From positions 23,630-87,629 of the forward strand of contig JAICKA010000005.1 in the NCBI GenBank assembly GCA_025928185.1: a DNA stretch of 64,000 nucleotides, given 5' to 3'. Made by a program: the position numbers and the translations under genes. Within the stretch, counting starts at the first letter, position 1; every line of letters begins with the position of its first letter. This DNA is from Gemmatimonadaceae bacterium. GTDB taxonomy: Bacteria; Gemmatimonadota; Gemmatimonadetes; Gemmatimonadales; Gemmatimonadaceae. A model generated the notes under the pieces. That model was not told where the DNA came from and ran no database searches. It saw only the letters and a list, made by a program, of their open reading frames with translations. Below are positions 16,093 to 24,132 of the stretch, piece by piece.

Positions 16093-18041
16093 CCGCCCAC
16101 GGCGCGAACCTGCCAGCCGACGTGACGCTCAGCGATGCCGCGATCGCCGATGAAGCCGCGACGCTGGACGCCGTGTGGCGCGACAAGCCCGGCTTCTGGG
16201 GCTGGCTCACGACGGTCGACCACAAGTCGATCGGCAAGCGGTATCTGATCACCGCCTTTCTCATGTTCCTGGCCGGCGGCATCGAAGCCGCCATGATGCG
16301 CACGCAGCTTGCGCGGCCGGAGAATGCGTTCCTCGGGCCCGATCGCTACAACCAGATCTTCACGACGCATGGCACGACGATGATGTTCCTGTTCGCCGTG
16401 CCCGTGATGAACGCCATGGGACTGTACTTCGTTCCGCTGATGGTCGGCGCGCGCAACGTCGCCTTCCCGCGCCTGAACGCGTTCGGCTACTGGTGCTATC
16501 TCGTCGGGGTCGTGTTCCTGTACGTGTCGCTGTTCGTGAACATGGGTCCGAACACCGGATGGACGGCGTACGTCCCGCTCTCTGGGCCGCAGTTCGCGCC
16601 GGGCCATCGCGTGGACGTGTGGGCCCAGCTCGTGACGTTCACCGAGATCGCCGCGCTCGCCGCGGCCGTGAACATCATCGTGACGACGTTCAAGATGCGA
16701 GCGCCCGGGATGTCGCTGAATCGCATCCCGATCTTCGTCTGGGCGCAGCTCGTCGTGTCGTTCATGATCGTGTTCGCGATGCCCGCCGTGGCGACGGGCA
16801 GCACGATCATGCTCGCCGCTGATCGCGCGGTCGACACGCAGTGGTTCAACCCCGCCGAAGGCGGCGACTCGCTGCTCTGGCAACACGTGTTCTGGTTCTT
16901 CGGGCACCCCGAGGTCTACATCATCTTTCTGCCGGCGCTCGGCATGATCACGCCGATCATCGAAACGTTCAGCCGGCGGCGGGTGTTCGGCTACTCGGCG
17001 CTCGTGCTGGCGAACATCACGACCGCGTTCTTCGGGTTCGGGTTGTGGGTGCACCACATGTTCGCGACGCCGATTCCCGAGTTGGGGCAGAGCTTGTTCA
17101 CGGCGGCGAGCACGCTCATCGCCATTCCAACGGGCGTGCAGATCTTCTGCTGGATCGTTACGATGTGGTCCGGCCGGCCGCGCTTCACGACGGCGATGCT
17201 GTTCGTGCTCGGCTTCTTTTTCACCTTCGTGATCGGCGGCATCACCGGGGTGATGCTCGCGTCGGTCGGTTTCGACCAGCAGGCGCACGATACCTTCTTC
17301 GTCGTGGCGCATTTCCATTACGTGCTGCTCGGCGGCGCGGTGCTGCCGCTCATGGCCGCGTTCTATTTCTGGTATCCCAAAGTCACCGGCCGGCTGCTCA
17401 GCGAGCGGCTGGGCAAGTGGCACTTCTGGCTGTTCGTGATCGGCGTGAACGTCACCTTCTTCCCGATGCACATCCTCGGGCTCGAAGGCATGCCGCGGCG
17501 CGTCTACACGTATCACGAGCCGACCGGCTGGGGACCACTCAACCTGCTCGCGTCGCTTGGGGCGGTGGTGATCGCGATCTCCGTCGTCATCTTCGTCGTC
17601 AACCTCGTCAAGAGCTATTGGTCGGGCGAAGTGGCCGGGCCGGATCCGTGGAGCTCGTCGGGTCTCGAGTGGGCGACAGCATCGCCCGCACCGTCATACA
17701 ACTTTCTACATACGCCGATCGTCGGCAGCCGGCACCCGCTCTGGGAGCCGACCACGGACGCGCCGGTGCTCGTCGGCCTGCGCACCGACCGGCGCGAGGT
17801 GCTGTTGACGACGACCTTCGACGCACGGCCCGACAGCCGCAATCATCACCCCGATCCGTCGATCTGGCCGCTGTACGTCGCGTTGTGCATGGGCGTGACG
17901 TTCATCGGATCGATTTTCTCGCCGTACTTCATTCTCGGCGGAATCGGGCTGGCCTTCATCGGGCTCGCGGCGTGGGCGTGGCAAAGCTCGCATTCGGGCG
18001 GCCATGAGCTGATCGCCGCACCCGAGGCGGAGCCGATATGA
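16089..18041 (+). CDS. coxA: Cytochrome c oxidase subunit I (A1-type haem-copper oxidase)
   Basis: 650 residues from the ATG at 16089. Metal ligands are all in place: His94 (THGTTMM) and His410 for haem a, His408 for haem a3 (AHFHYV), and His273, His322 and His323 for CuB, with the cross-linked Tyr277 and Glu275 in GHPEVY, which marks the A1 class. About twelve core helices are followed by a ~100-residue extension with two extra helices near the end (IWPLYVALCMGVTFIGSIF). This makes it longer than the usual ~550 residues although subunit III is separate. Overlaps of four bases occur on both sides. Confidence 0.95.
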   Translation: MTAHGANLPADVTLSDAAIADEAATLDAVWRDKPGFWGWLTTVDHKSIGKRYLITAFLMFLAGGIEAAMMRTQLARPENAFLGPDRYNQIFTTHGTTMMFLFAVPVMNAMGLYFVPLMVGARNVAFPRLNAFGYWCYLVGVVFLYVSLFVNMGPNTGWTAYVPLSGPQFAPGHRVDVWAQLVTFTEIAALAAAVNIIVTTFKMRAPGMSLNRIPIFVWAQLVVSFMIVFAMPAVATGSTIMLAADRAVDTQWFNPAEGGDSLLWQHVFWFFGHPEVYIIFLPALGMITPIIETFSRRRVFGYSALVLANITTAFFGFGLWVHHMFATPIPELGQSLFTAASTLIAIPTGVQIFCWIVTMWSGRPRFTTAMLFVLGFFFTFVIGGITGVMLASVGFDQQAHDTFFVVAHFHYVLLGGAVLPLMAAFYFWYPKVTGRLLSERLGKWHFWLFVIGVNVTFFPMHILGLEGMPRRVYTYHEPTGWGPLNLLASLGAVVIAISVVIFVVNLVKSYWSGEVAGPDPWSSSGLEWATASPAPSYNFLHTPIVGSRHPLWEPTTDAPVLVGLRTDRREVLLTTTFDARPDSRNHHPDPSIWPLYVALCMGVTFIGSIFSPYFILGGIGLAFIGLAAWAWQSSHSGGHELIAAPEAEPI

Positions 18042-18646
18042 GACGACTGCGCCCCGCAGGCAGCGTCGCCGAGCTGCCGACCGTGACGTTCGGCCACCGG
18101 AGCCTGATGTGGTGGGGCACGCTCGGCTTCATGACGATCGAGGGGTGGACCACCGCGCTGCTCGTAGCCTGCTACTTCTATCTGCGGCAGAACTTCGTGT
18201 CGTGGCCGCCGCTCCGCACGCCGCTTCCGAGTTTGCTCATCCCGTCGATCAACCTCGCAGTGATGCTGATCAGCATCGTGCCCGCGTATCTGGTCGAACG
18301 GGCGGGCAAGCGACTCGACGCGATGCCGATGCGCCGCTGGCTCGTGGTCTCGAGCCTGTTCGGCATCGCCATTCTCGTGCTGCGCTGGTACGAGCTCTGG
18401 TCGCTGAACATCCGCTGGGACACCAACGCGTACGGCACCGCGGCGTGGACGCTCGTCGGCTTCCACGCCACGCTGCTCGTGCTGGACGTGGCCGATACGA
18501 TCGGGCTCACGCTGTTCCTGTTCATCAAGCGGATGCCGCCCAAGACGTTCAGTGACGCGGCGGACAACAGCTTCTACTGGTATTTCACCGTCTGTCTCTG
18601 GATTCCGCTCTATCTCATCGTCTATGTCGGCCCGCGAATTTTCTGA
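18038..18646 (+). CDS. coxC: Cytochrome c oxidase subunit III
   Basis: 202 residues with five hydrophobic segments. MWWGTLGFMTIEGWTTALLVACYFYLRQNF at the start, VGFHATLLVLDVADTIGL in the middle and FYWYFTVCLWIPLYLIVYVGPR at the end are typical of heme-copper oxidase subunit III. The FH...L box aligns with the conserved GFHGLHV region in altered form. It overlaps coxA by four bases and the next gene by 23 bases, so translation is coupled. Confidence 0.85.
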   Translation: MRRLRPAGSVAELPTVTFGHRSLMWWGTLGFMTIEGWTTALLVACYFYLRQNFVSWPPLRTPLPSLLIPSINLAVMLISIVPAYLVERAGKRLDAMPMRRWLVVSSLFGIAILVLRWYELWSLNIRWDTNAYGTAAWTLVGFHATLLVLDVADTIGLTLFLFIKRMPPKTFSDAADNSFYWYFTVCLWIPLYLIVYVGPRIF

Positions 18647-19046
18647 TCGCGCCGTCGGTTCGCCGCCCGACCTCGACGCGCTTCCCTGGTTCGCACGTTG
18701 GCGCGGACTGCTCAGCCTCTCGCTCGGGTTGCTGCTCGCGCCGACCGTGGCGCTGATCAATCAGGAGCTGATCTACACGGCGGACACCTGGGCGTGCGGC
18801 CACGGCATGGGTGGGACCATTCACATCGTGCCGGCACTCTGCCTGATCGTGACGATTGGCGCCACGATCAGCGCCTATCGCAACTGGCGCGCGGTCGGCG
18901 GCGGACTCGAAGAGGAAGCCGCGACGGTGAGCGCGCGCACGCGGTTCCTCGCGCTGCTCGGGATCGTCAGCAGCGCGTTCGCGTCGCTGGTGATTCTCGC
19001 GCAATGGGCGGCGGTGTTCGTGTTCAACCCCTGCGCGCGCGGCTGA
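18624..19046 (+). CDS. Small integral membrane protein of the oxidase operon
   Basis: 140 residues from the ATG at 18624, inside the end of coxC. Three hydrophobic segments are visible (LLSLSLGLLLAPTVALI, IVPALCLIVTIGATISAY, FLALLGIVSSAFASLVILA). Residues WACGHGMGGTIHIVP hold a cysteine and two histidines on one side. I do not recognise a named family. Position between subunit III and CtaG suggests a fourth subunit or assembly factor of this oxidase. Confidence 0.75.
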   Translation: MSAREFSDRAVGSPPDLDALPWFARWRGLLSLSLGLLLAPTVALINQELIYTADTWACGHGMGGTIHIVPALCLIVTIGATISAYRNWRAVGGGLEEEAATVSARTRFLALLGIVSSAFASLVILAQWAAVFVFNPCARG

Positions 19047-19912
19047 TGCTTCCGATTGGCGGCGTCGGCGTGCGCGACCTGACCGAATGGTCGTGGGAGC
19101 CGGGCGTCCTCCTGCCACTGCTCGCGAGCGCCGTGGTGTACGCGCGCGGGGCGTACGCGCTGCGCCGCCGCGCCGCGCGTGGTGGCGTTCGATCGTGGGA
19201 GATCGCCGCGTTCGCCGCGGGGTGGCTGACCACGGCGCTGGCGCTCCTCTCGCCGCTGCACGAGGCGTCGGAGCAGATCTTCACGGCACACATGATTCAG
19301 CACGAGCTGCTGATGGTCGTCGCCGCGCCGCTCTTCGTGCTCGGCCGCCCGATTCCGGTCATGCTCTGGGCCTTTCCGCGCGACACGCGCCGCCGGCTCG
19401 GCGATGTGGCGCACGCGCGCCCTGTGCGCGGTACATGGGCCGCGCTCACCCGGCCGGTCGACGCGTGGCTCATTTACGGAATCGTGATCTGGGTGTGGCA
19501 CATCCCGGCATTCTACGATCTCACGCTGCGCAGCGATGCGGTGCACGCGCTGCAGCACGCCTGCTTTCTCGGGAGCGCCCTGCTATTCTGGTGGAGCATG
19601 CTGCGCGGCGGCCGGCGCGCAGCAGCGGGTACCGCGGTGCTCCTGCTATTCACGACCGCCGTGCACACGAGCGTGCTCGGCGCGCTCATGACGTTCTCAC
19701 GCACGCCATGGTACCCGCCGTACGCCGCCGGCGCGGCAGCATGGGGACTCACACCGATGGGTGACCAGCAGCTCGCCGGTCTGATCATGTGGATTCCACT
19801 CAGCGTGGTATACCTCGTCGCCGCACTCGCCGTTCTACGGCGCTGGCTGGCCGACTCCGAGTGGACGGTGGCGCAACGCGAGCGCGCCGTAGCCGCCGCA
19901 CCGCTGCGCTGA
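19046..19912 (+). CDS. ctaG: Cytochrome c oxidase assembly protein CtaG (caa3 type)
   Basis: 288 residues from the ATG at 19046, which shares its A with the preceding TGA. About seven helices carry the caa3_CtaG features: SPLHEASEQIFTAHMIQHEL, AAPLFVLGRPIPVMLW, WVWHIPAFYDLTLR and DQQLAGLIMWIP. The family is needed for copper-centre assembly in caa3 oxidases. It is unrelated to the Cox11-type CtaG. It lies 18 bp before the Nramp-like gene, with no terminator visible. Confidence 0.9.
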   Translation: MLPIGGVGVRDLTEWSWEPGVLLPLLASAVVYARGAYALRRRAARGGVRSWEIAAFAAGWLTTALALLSPLHEASEQIFTAHMIQHELLMVVAAPLFVLGRPIPVMLWAFPRDTRRRLGDVAHARPVRGTWAALTRPVDAWLIYGIVIWVWHIPAFYDLTLRSDAVHALQHACFLGSALLFWWSMLRGGRRAAAGTAVLLLFTTAVHTSVLGALMTFSRTPWYPPYAAGAAAWGLTPMGDQQLAGLIMWIPLSVVYLVAALAVLRRWLADSEWTVAQRERAVAAAPLR

Positions 19913-19930
19913 AAGAGGACGCGATTCGCG

Positions 19931-21142
19931 ATGCCAAAGCCCCTCGAGATCACCCTTGGCATCGTGACCAGTGTCGGCGGCTTTCTGGAAATCGGATCGA
20001 TCACGACCGCGGCGCAGGCGGGCGCCGGCTTCGGGTATCAGCTCGCCTGGTCCGTGCTCCTCGGCACCGTATGCATCGCGTTCCTGGTCGAGATGTCCGG
20101 CCGATTCTCCGCGGTGAGCAAACACACCATCCCCGATGCGATGCGCGAGCGATTCGGCGTCAACTTCTTCGCCGTGCCGTTGTTCGTCATGCTCGGGGTG
20201 TCGCTGCTCGTTCTCGCCGCCGAATTGGGCGGCGTGGCCGCGGCGCTGAAGCTCGCAACCGGCATCAGCATTCCCGTATGGGCAGTGCCGGTGGCTTTCA
20301 TCGCGTGGGGTGTGTTGTGGCGTGCACCGTTCAGTCTGATCGAGAACGGCGTCTCGCTGCTCGGTCTCGTGACGATCGCGTTCGCCGTGGCCGCCGTGAA
20401 GTCGCATCCGTCGTACGCCGGCGTCGCCCACGGACTGCTGCCGACGCTGCCGCACCGCGATTCGGCGCACTACTGGTTCATTGCCGTGAGCGTTCTCGGT
20501 GCATCGATCACGCCCTCGCTCTACTACTTCTACTCCTCCGGTGCGATCGAGGAGAAGTGGGACTCCAGCTACATCGCCACCAACCGCGCGATCGCCGCGA
20601 TCGGCATGGGGTTCGGCGGGTTCCTCTCGCTCTCGGTGCTCGTCGTCGCGGCGCACGTCTATCCGCGCGGATCGAGCATCGATCACTACCAGCAGTTGCC
20701 GGCGCTGCTGTCCTCGCTGTTCCATCGAACGGGCTTCTGGCTGTTCATCGCCTCGCTGGGGATCGCCTGCATCGGGGCCACGATCGAGATCGCCCTGTCG
20801 CTCGCGTACCTCGTCGCGCAGGGATTTGGTTGGAACTGGGGTGAGAATCTGCAGCCCCATGTTGATGCGCGGTTCAGTCTGACCTACACTGCGCTCATAG
20901 CGATCGCATCGCTGCTCGTGTTGTGTGGTCTGGATCCGATCAAGCTGACGAACATCTCGATGGCGCTCACCGCCGCGTCGCTGCCGATCGGCGTGTTCCC
21001 GTTTCTCATTCTCATGAACGACTCTTCCTACCTGGGTGAGCACACCAACGGGCGCCTCGGCAACGCCGTCGTGCTTGCGATCAGCGTGATTGCGGCGCTG
21101 CTCGCCGTCGTGTCGATCCCGCTCGAGATCGTCGGAGGCTGA
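19931..21142 (+). CDS. Nramp-family membrane transporter with substituted metal site
   Basis: 403 residues with eleven or so helices, alignable to Nramp from the first helix (AAQAGAGFGYQLAW corresponds to the conserved GGAxYGYxLLW). The helix-1 motif DPGN is replaced by EIGS (Glu20, Ser23), and helix-6 MPH is replaced by TPS (Thr194-Ser196). So the three classic ion ligands Asp, Asn and Met are Glu, Ser and Thr. Canonical Mn/Fe transport by this site is therefore unlikely; the cargo is unknown. AGAGGACGCG lies upstream of the ATG. It shares the operon with the oxidase and with PRC-barrel proteins. Confidence 0.85.
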   Translation: MPKPLEITLGIVTSVGGFLEIGSITTAAQAGAGFGYQLAWSVLLGTVCIAFLVEMSGRFSAVSKHTIPDAMRERFGVNFFAVPLFVMLGVSLLVLAAELGGVAAALKLATGISIPVWAVPVAFIAWGVLWRAPFSLIENGVSLLGLVTIAFAVAAVKSHPSYAGVAHGLLPTLPHRDSAHYWFIAVSVLGASITPSLYYFYSSGAIEEKWDSSYIATNRAIAAIGMGFGGFLSLSVLVVAAHVYPRGSSIDHYQQLPALLSSLFHRTGFWLFIASLGIACIGATIEIALSLAYLVAQGFGWNWGENLQPHVDARFSLTYTALIAIASLLVLCGLDPIKLTNISMALTAASLPIGVFPFLILMNDSSYLGEHTNGRLGNAVVLAISVIAALLAVVSIPLEIVGG

Positions 21143-21144
21143 GC

Positions 21145-21501
21145 GTGCATCTCATCGCCGAAGTGCTCGACGCGCAACTCAAGGATGTGAACGGCCGAAA
21201 TTCCGGCCGCATCGACGGCATCGTCCTGGAACTACGCAACGACAAGCCGCCTCGCGTCGCGTACGTCGAGATCAGCCCAATCACGCTGCTGGCTCGGTTC
21301 AGCGAGCGTTTTGCCTGGTGGTACGCCAGGTTCGATCGGCGGCTCGCGCCCGGGCGCGGCACACCGTTCCGCATCGCATGGTCGCGCATCACCCGGTCCG
21401 GTCCGACGCTGCAAACGGATCTCGATGTGGAGTCCACGTCGATCATGGCGCTCGAGGATTGGCTGCGCGAACGAGTGGTCTCGCACATTCCGGGGAACTG
21501 A
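21145..21501 (+). CDS. PRC-barrel-like protein
   Basis: 118 residues from a GTG two bases after the Nramp-like stop. It opens LIAEVLDAQLKDVNGRNSGR, the usual PRC-barrel beginning (a strand, then a D-x-x-G-x-x-x-G turn), and continues with strands to FRIAWSRI. There is no signal peptide or membrane helix, so it is cytoplasmic. In other bacteria PRC-barrel domains occur beside Nramp or MgtE-type modules, so a regulatory or accessory role for the transporter is reasonable but inferred. Confidence 0.7.
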   Translation: MHLIAEVLDAQLKDVNGRNSGRIDGIVLELRNDKPPRVAYVEISPITLLARFSERFAWWYARFDRRLAPGRGTPFRIAWSRITRSGPTLQTDLDVESTSIMALEDWLRERVVSHIPGN

Positions 21502-21502
21502 C

Positions 21503-21829
21503 GTGATCGCGAAGGAAGTGCACGTCGAGCTGCTGCTCGGCCGCCGCGTTCACGACGTCGACGGCCGCGCCGTCGGCCGGATCGAGGAGCTGCACGTCGA
21601 GATCATCGACGGCGAGAGCGTGGTGACCGAGTATCACCTCGGCAGCGCAGCCCTCGTCGAGCGAATGGCCGAGTTCGTCAGACAGCTTCCGTTCTTCCAA
21701 TCGCTGCCCGGCATGCGGTCCGAATATCGCGTCCGCTGGAAGGATCTCGATCTCTCGGATCCGCGCCACCCGCGGCTTCGTGTTCCACGATCCGCGCTCC
21801 AGCGCGGACCCATCGAAGGTCCTGCGTGA
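21503..21829 (+). CDS. PRC-barrel-like protein, second copy
   Basis: 108 residues from the GTG at 21503, one base after the previous stop. It opens KEVHVELLLGRRVHDVDGRA followed by VGRIEELHVEI, the same D-x-x-G-R-x-x-G-R turn as its neighbour, with different surface residues; the two are paralogues at the level of fold. The stop overlaps the kinase start as GTGA. Cytoplasmic; probable partner of the transporter, the kinase, or both. Confidence 0.7.
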   Translation: MIAKEVHVELLLGRRVHDVDGRAVGRIEELHVEIIDGESVVTEYHLGSAALVERMAEFVRQLPFFQSLPGMRSEYRVRWKDLDLSDPRHPRLRVPRSALQRGPIEGPA

Positions 21830-24129
21830 CGAACGAGCTCGAAAAGCGACTCGCGGTCCAACATGCCGTGAGCCGGGCGCTGGCCGAGTCCGAGACGATC
21901 GATCAGGCGATCAGCCGTACGCTCGCCGCGATCGGTCAGAACCTCGGCTGGGGCTTTGGCGTATTCTGGCTGCGCGACGCTCTTGAGAACGTGCTCCGCG
22001 CGGTGCGCACGTGGAACGACGGCGTCATGCCGGAGTTCGCGGCCACCACGCGGCAAACGACATTTGCCCGCGGCGTTGGATTGCCGGGCCAGGTGTGGAA
22101 CAAGCGCGTTCCGATCTGGTCCGGCGACGTGCCGCACATGGACAATTTTCCGCGCTCCGACGCCGCCGTTCGCGCCGGCATCCGCGGGGCGCTCGCGCTG
22201 CCGGTCCTGACGCGCGAGGAATTCCTCGGCGTGATCGAGCTGTTCAGCACTGATACCACCGCGGAGCCGCCCGAAGAGCTGCGCGATTCGCTCGCCGCCG
22301 TCGGGCTGCAAATCGGACAGTTCATCGCCCGGCGCCGCGCGATCGACGCCGAAGCCGCGGTGAAGCAGCTCAGCAATCGGATGATCGAAGCGGCGATCGA
22401 CTGCATCATCACGATCGATCAGGAAGGCCGCGTAATGGAATTCAACCCGGCAGCCGAGCGGACCTTTGGCTACAAGCGCAGCGAAGTGCTCGGCAAGCCG
22501 ATGGTGGATTACATCGTGCCGCCCGATCTGCGCGACGCGCATCGCGCTGGCATGGCGCGCTATCTCGCCACGGGCGAGGCGCACCTGCTCGGGCGACGCG
22601 TCGACACGCGGGGGCATCGTGCCGACGGCAGCGAATTCCCGCTCGAGCTGACGATTCTTCGCGTGGAGCAGCCGGGCGCACCGATCTTCACCGCGTTCCT
22701 TCGCGATCTGTCCGAGCAAAAGCGACTCGAGCTGGCGCAGCAGCTCCTGCTCGGCGCGAGCGAGATTCTGGCCGGCTCGCTCGATTACGAGGAGACGCTG
22801 CGCAATCTCAGCCGAATCATCGTTCCGGCATTCGCCGACTGGTACGCGGTGGACATCGTGGGTGCCGACGGAAAGCCGCACCGACTCGAGGTCTCGCACC
22901 GCGATCCGGAGAAGGTCTCGCTCGCGAAGGAGCTCGCCGAGCAATATCCCGAGCGACCGGAAGACGAGCACGGTGTCTATCAGGTGCTCCGCACCGGAAA
23001 GGGGGAATTCCTGCCGGACATTCCGGAAGAGCTGCTCACCCGAGTTGCGCGCGACCCGCAGCATCTGGCGCTCATTCGCGCGCTCGGCCTGCGCTCCGCG
23101 ATCATCGTTCCGCTTCGCAACAATGCGCGCGTGTTTGGCGCGATGACGCTCGTGACCGCGGAGTCCGGACGTCGATATGACGAACGCGATTTCGCCGTCG
23201 CAAAGGATGTAGCCGCCCGCGCGTCGCAGGCGATCGAGAAGGCGCGACTCTTTCGAGAGGTCGAAGAGTCGCGTTCGCTGCTCGAGCAGCAGGCGACGGA
23301 GCTCGAGGCGCAGGCCTCGGAGCTGGAGGAAACCGCGTCCGAGCTCGAGGCGTCAGTAGACGATCTGCGCGCCGCCAACGATGCCTTGCGCCAACAGACC
23401 GAACGCGCCGAGCAGGCGCGCGCCGACGCGGACCAGGCCAATCGCGCGAAGAGCGAATTTCTCGCGGCGATGAGCCACGAGCTGCGAACGCCGCTCAATG
23501 CCATCGTCGGATATTCCCAGTTGCTCGAGATCGGCGTGCACGGCGAGCTCACGGCGGCGCAGGTGACGGATCTCAAGCGCATCGACCGAAGCGCACAGCA
23601 CCTGCTCGGCCTGATCACCGACATTCTCAACTTCGCGAAGATCGAAGCCGGACGCCTCGAGTACGACCTCGAGCGTGTCTCGATCACCGACGTGCTCGCG
23701 CGCGTGGAGGAGCTGATCGCGCCGCAGACCAAGGCAAAGCACCTCGAATACGCCCTCGTCAACCGTTGCGAGGGCGCCTACGTCTGCGCCGATCGCGAAA
23801 AGCTGGTGCAGATATTCGTGAATCTCGTGTCGAACGCCGTGCGCTACACGAAAGAGGGCGGCCAGATTCGCATCGAGTGTCGCGCCACCGACGAGCAGGT
23901 GATCGCGGAGGTGCACGACACCGGCATCGGCATTCCCGAAGACAAGCTCCAGGCGATCTTCGAACCTTTCGTGCAGGTGGACCGCGAGTATTCGGGACAG
24001 CGACAGGGCACCGGACTCGGACTCGCGATCAGCCGCGATCTCGCGCGCGGCATGGGCGGCGATCTCACCGTGCGGAGCCAACTTGGGGTTGGCTCCGTGT
24101 TCACGCTGGAGCTGCGGCGCGAGGCCTGA
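21826..24129 (+). CDS. Soluble sensor histidine kinase (GAF-PAS-GAF-HisKA-HATPase)
   Basis: 767 residues from the GTG at 21826, with no membrane helix. A first GAF domain (about 15-165) has GVGLPGQVW and WSGDV. A PAS domain (about 180-300) includes DCIITIDQEGRVMEFNPAAE. A second GAF (about 310-480) precedes a coiled coil of Glu/Ala heptads (about 485-540). MSHELRTPLNAI carries His551; then NLVSNAVRYTKEGG, VHDTGIGIP and GTGLGLAISR form the ATPase. It has no receiver domain and no regulator gene nearby. As last gene of the operon it likely reports a cytoplasmic redox or ligand signal linked to the upstream respiratory genes. Its stop faces the amidohydrolase stop three bases away. Confidence 0.9.
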   Translation: MTNELEKRLAVQHAVSRALAESETIDQAISRTLAAIGQNLGWGFGVFWLRDALENVLRAVRTWNDGVMPEFAATTRQTTFARGVGLPGQVWNKRVPIWSGDVPHMDNFPRSDAAVRAGIRGALALPVLTREEFLGVIELFSTDTTAEPPEELRDSLAAVGLQIGQFIARRRAIDAEAAVKQLSNRMIEAAIDCIITIDQEGRVMEFNPAAERTFGYKRSEVLGKPMVDYIVPPDLRDAHRAGMARYLATGEAHLLGRRVDTRGHRADGSEFPLELTILRVEQPGAPIFTAFLRDLSEQKRLELAQQLLLGASEILAGSLDYEETLRNLSRIIVPAFADWYAVDIVGADGKPHRLEVSHRDPEKVSLAKELAEQYPERPEDEHGVYQVLRTGKGEFLPDIPEELLTRVARDPQHLALIRALGLRSAIIVPLRNNARVFGAMTLVTAESGRRYDERDFAVAKDVAARASQAIEKARLFREVEESRSLLEQQATELEAQASELEETASELEASVDDLRAANDALRQQTERAEQARADADQANRAKSEFLAAMSHELRTPLNAIVGYSQLLEIGVHGELTAAQVTDLKRIDRSAQHLLGLITDILNFAKIEAGRLEYDLERVSITDVLARVEELIAPQTKAKHLEYALVNRCEGAYVCADREKLVQIFVNLVSNAVRYTKEGGQIRIECRATDEQVIAEVHDTGIGIPEDKLQAIFEPFVQVDREYSGQRQGTGLGLAISRDLARGMGGDLTVRSQLGVGSVFTLELRREA

Positions 24130-24132
24130 TCG

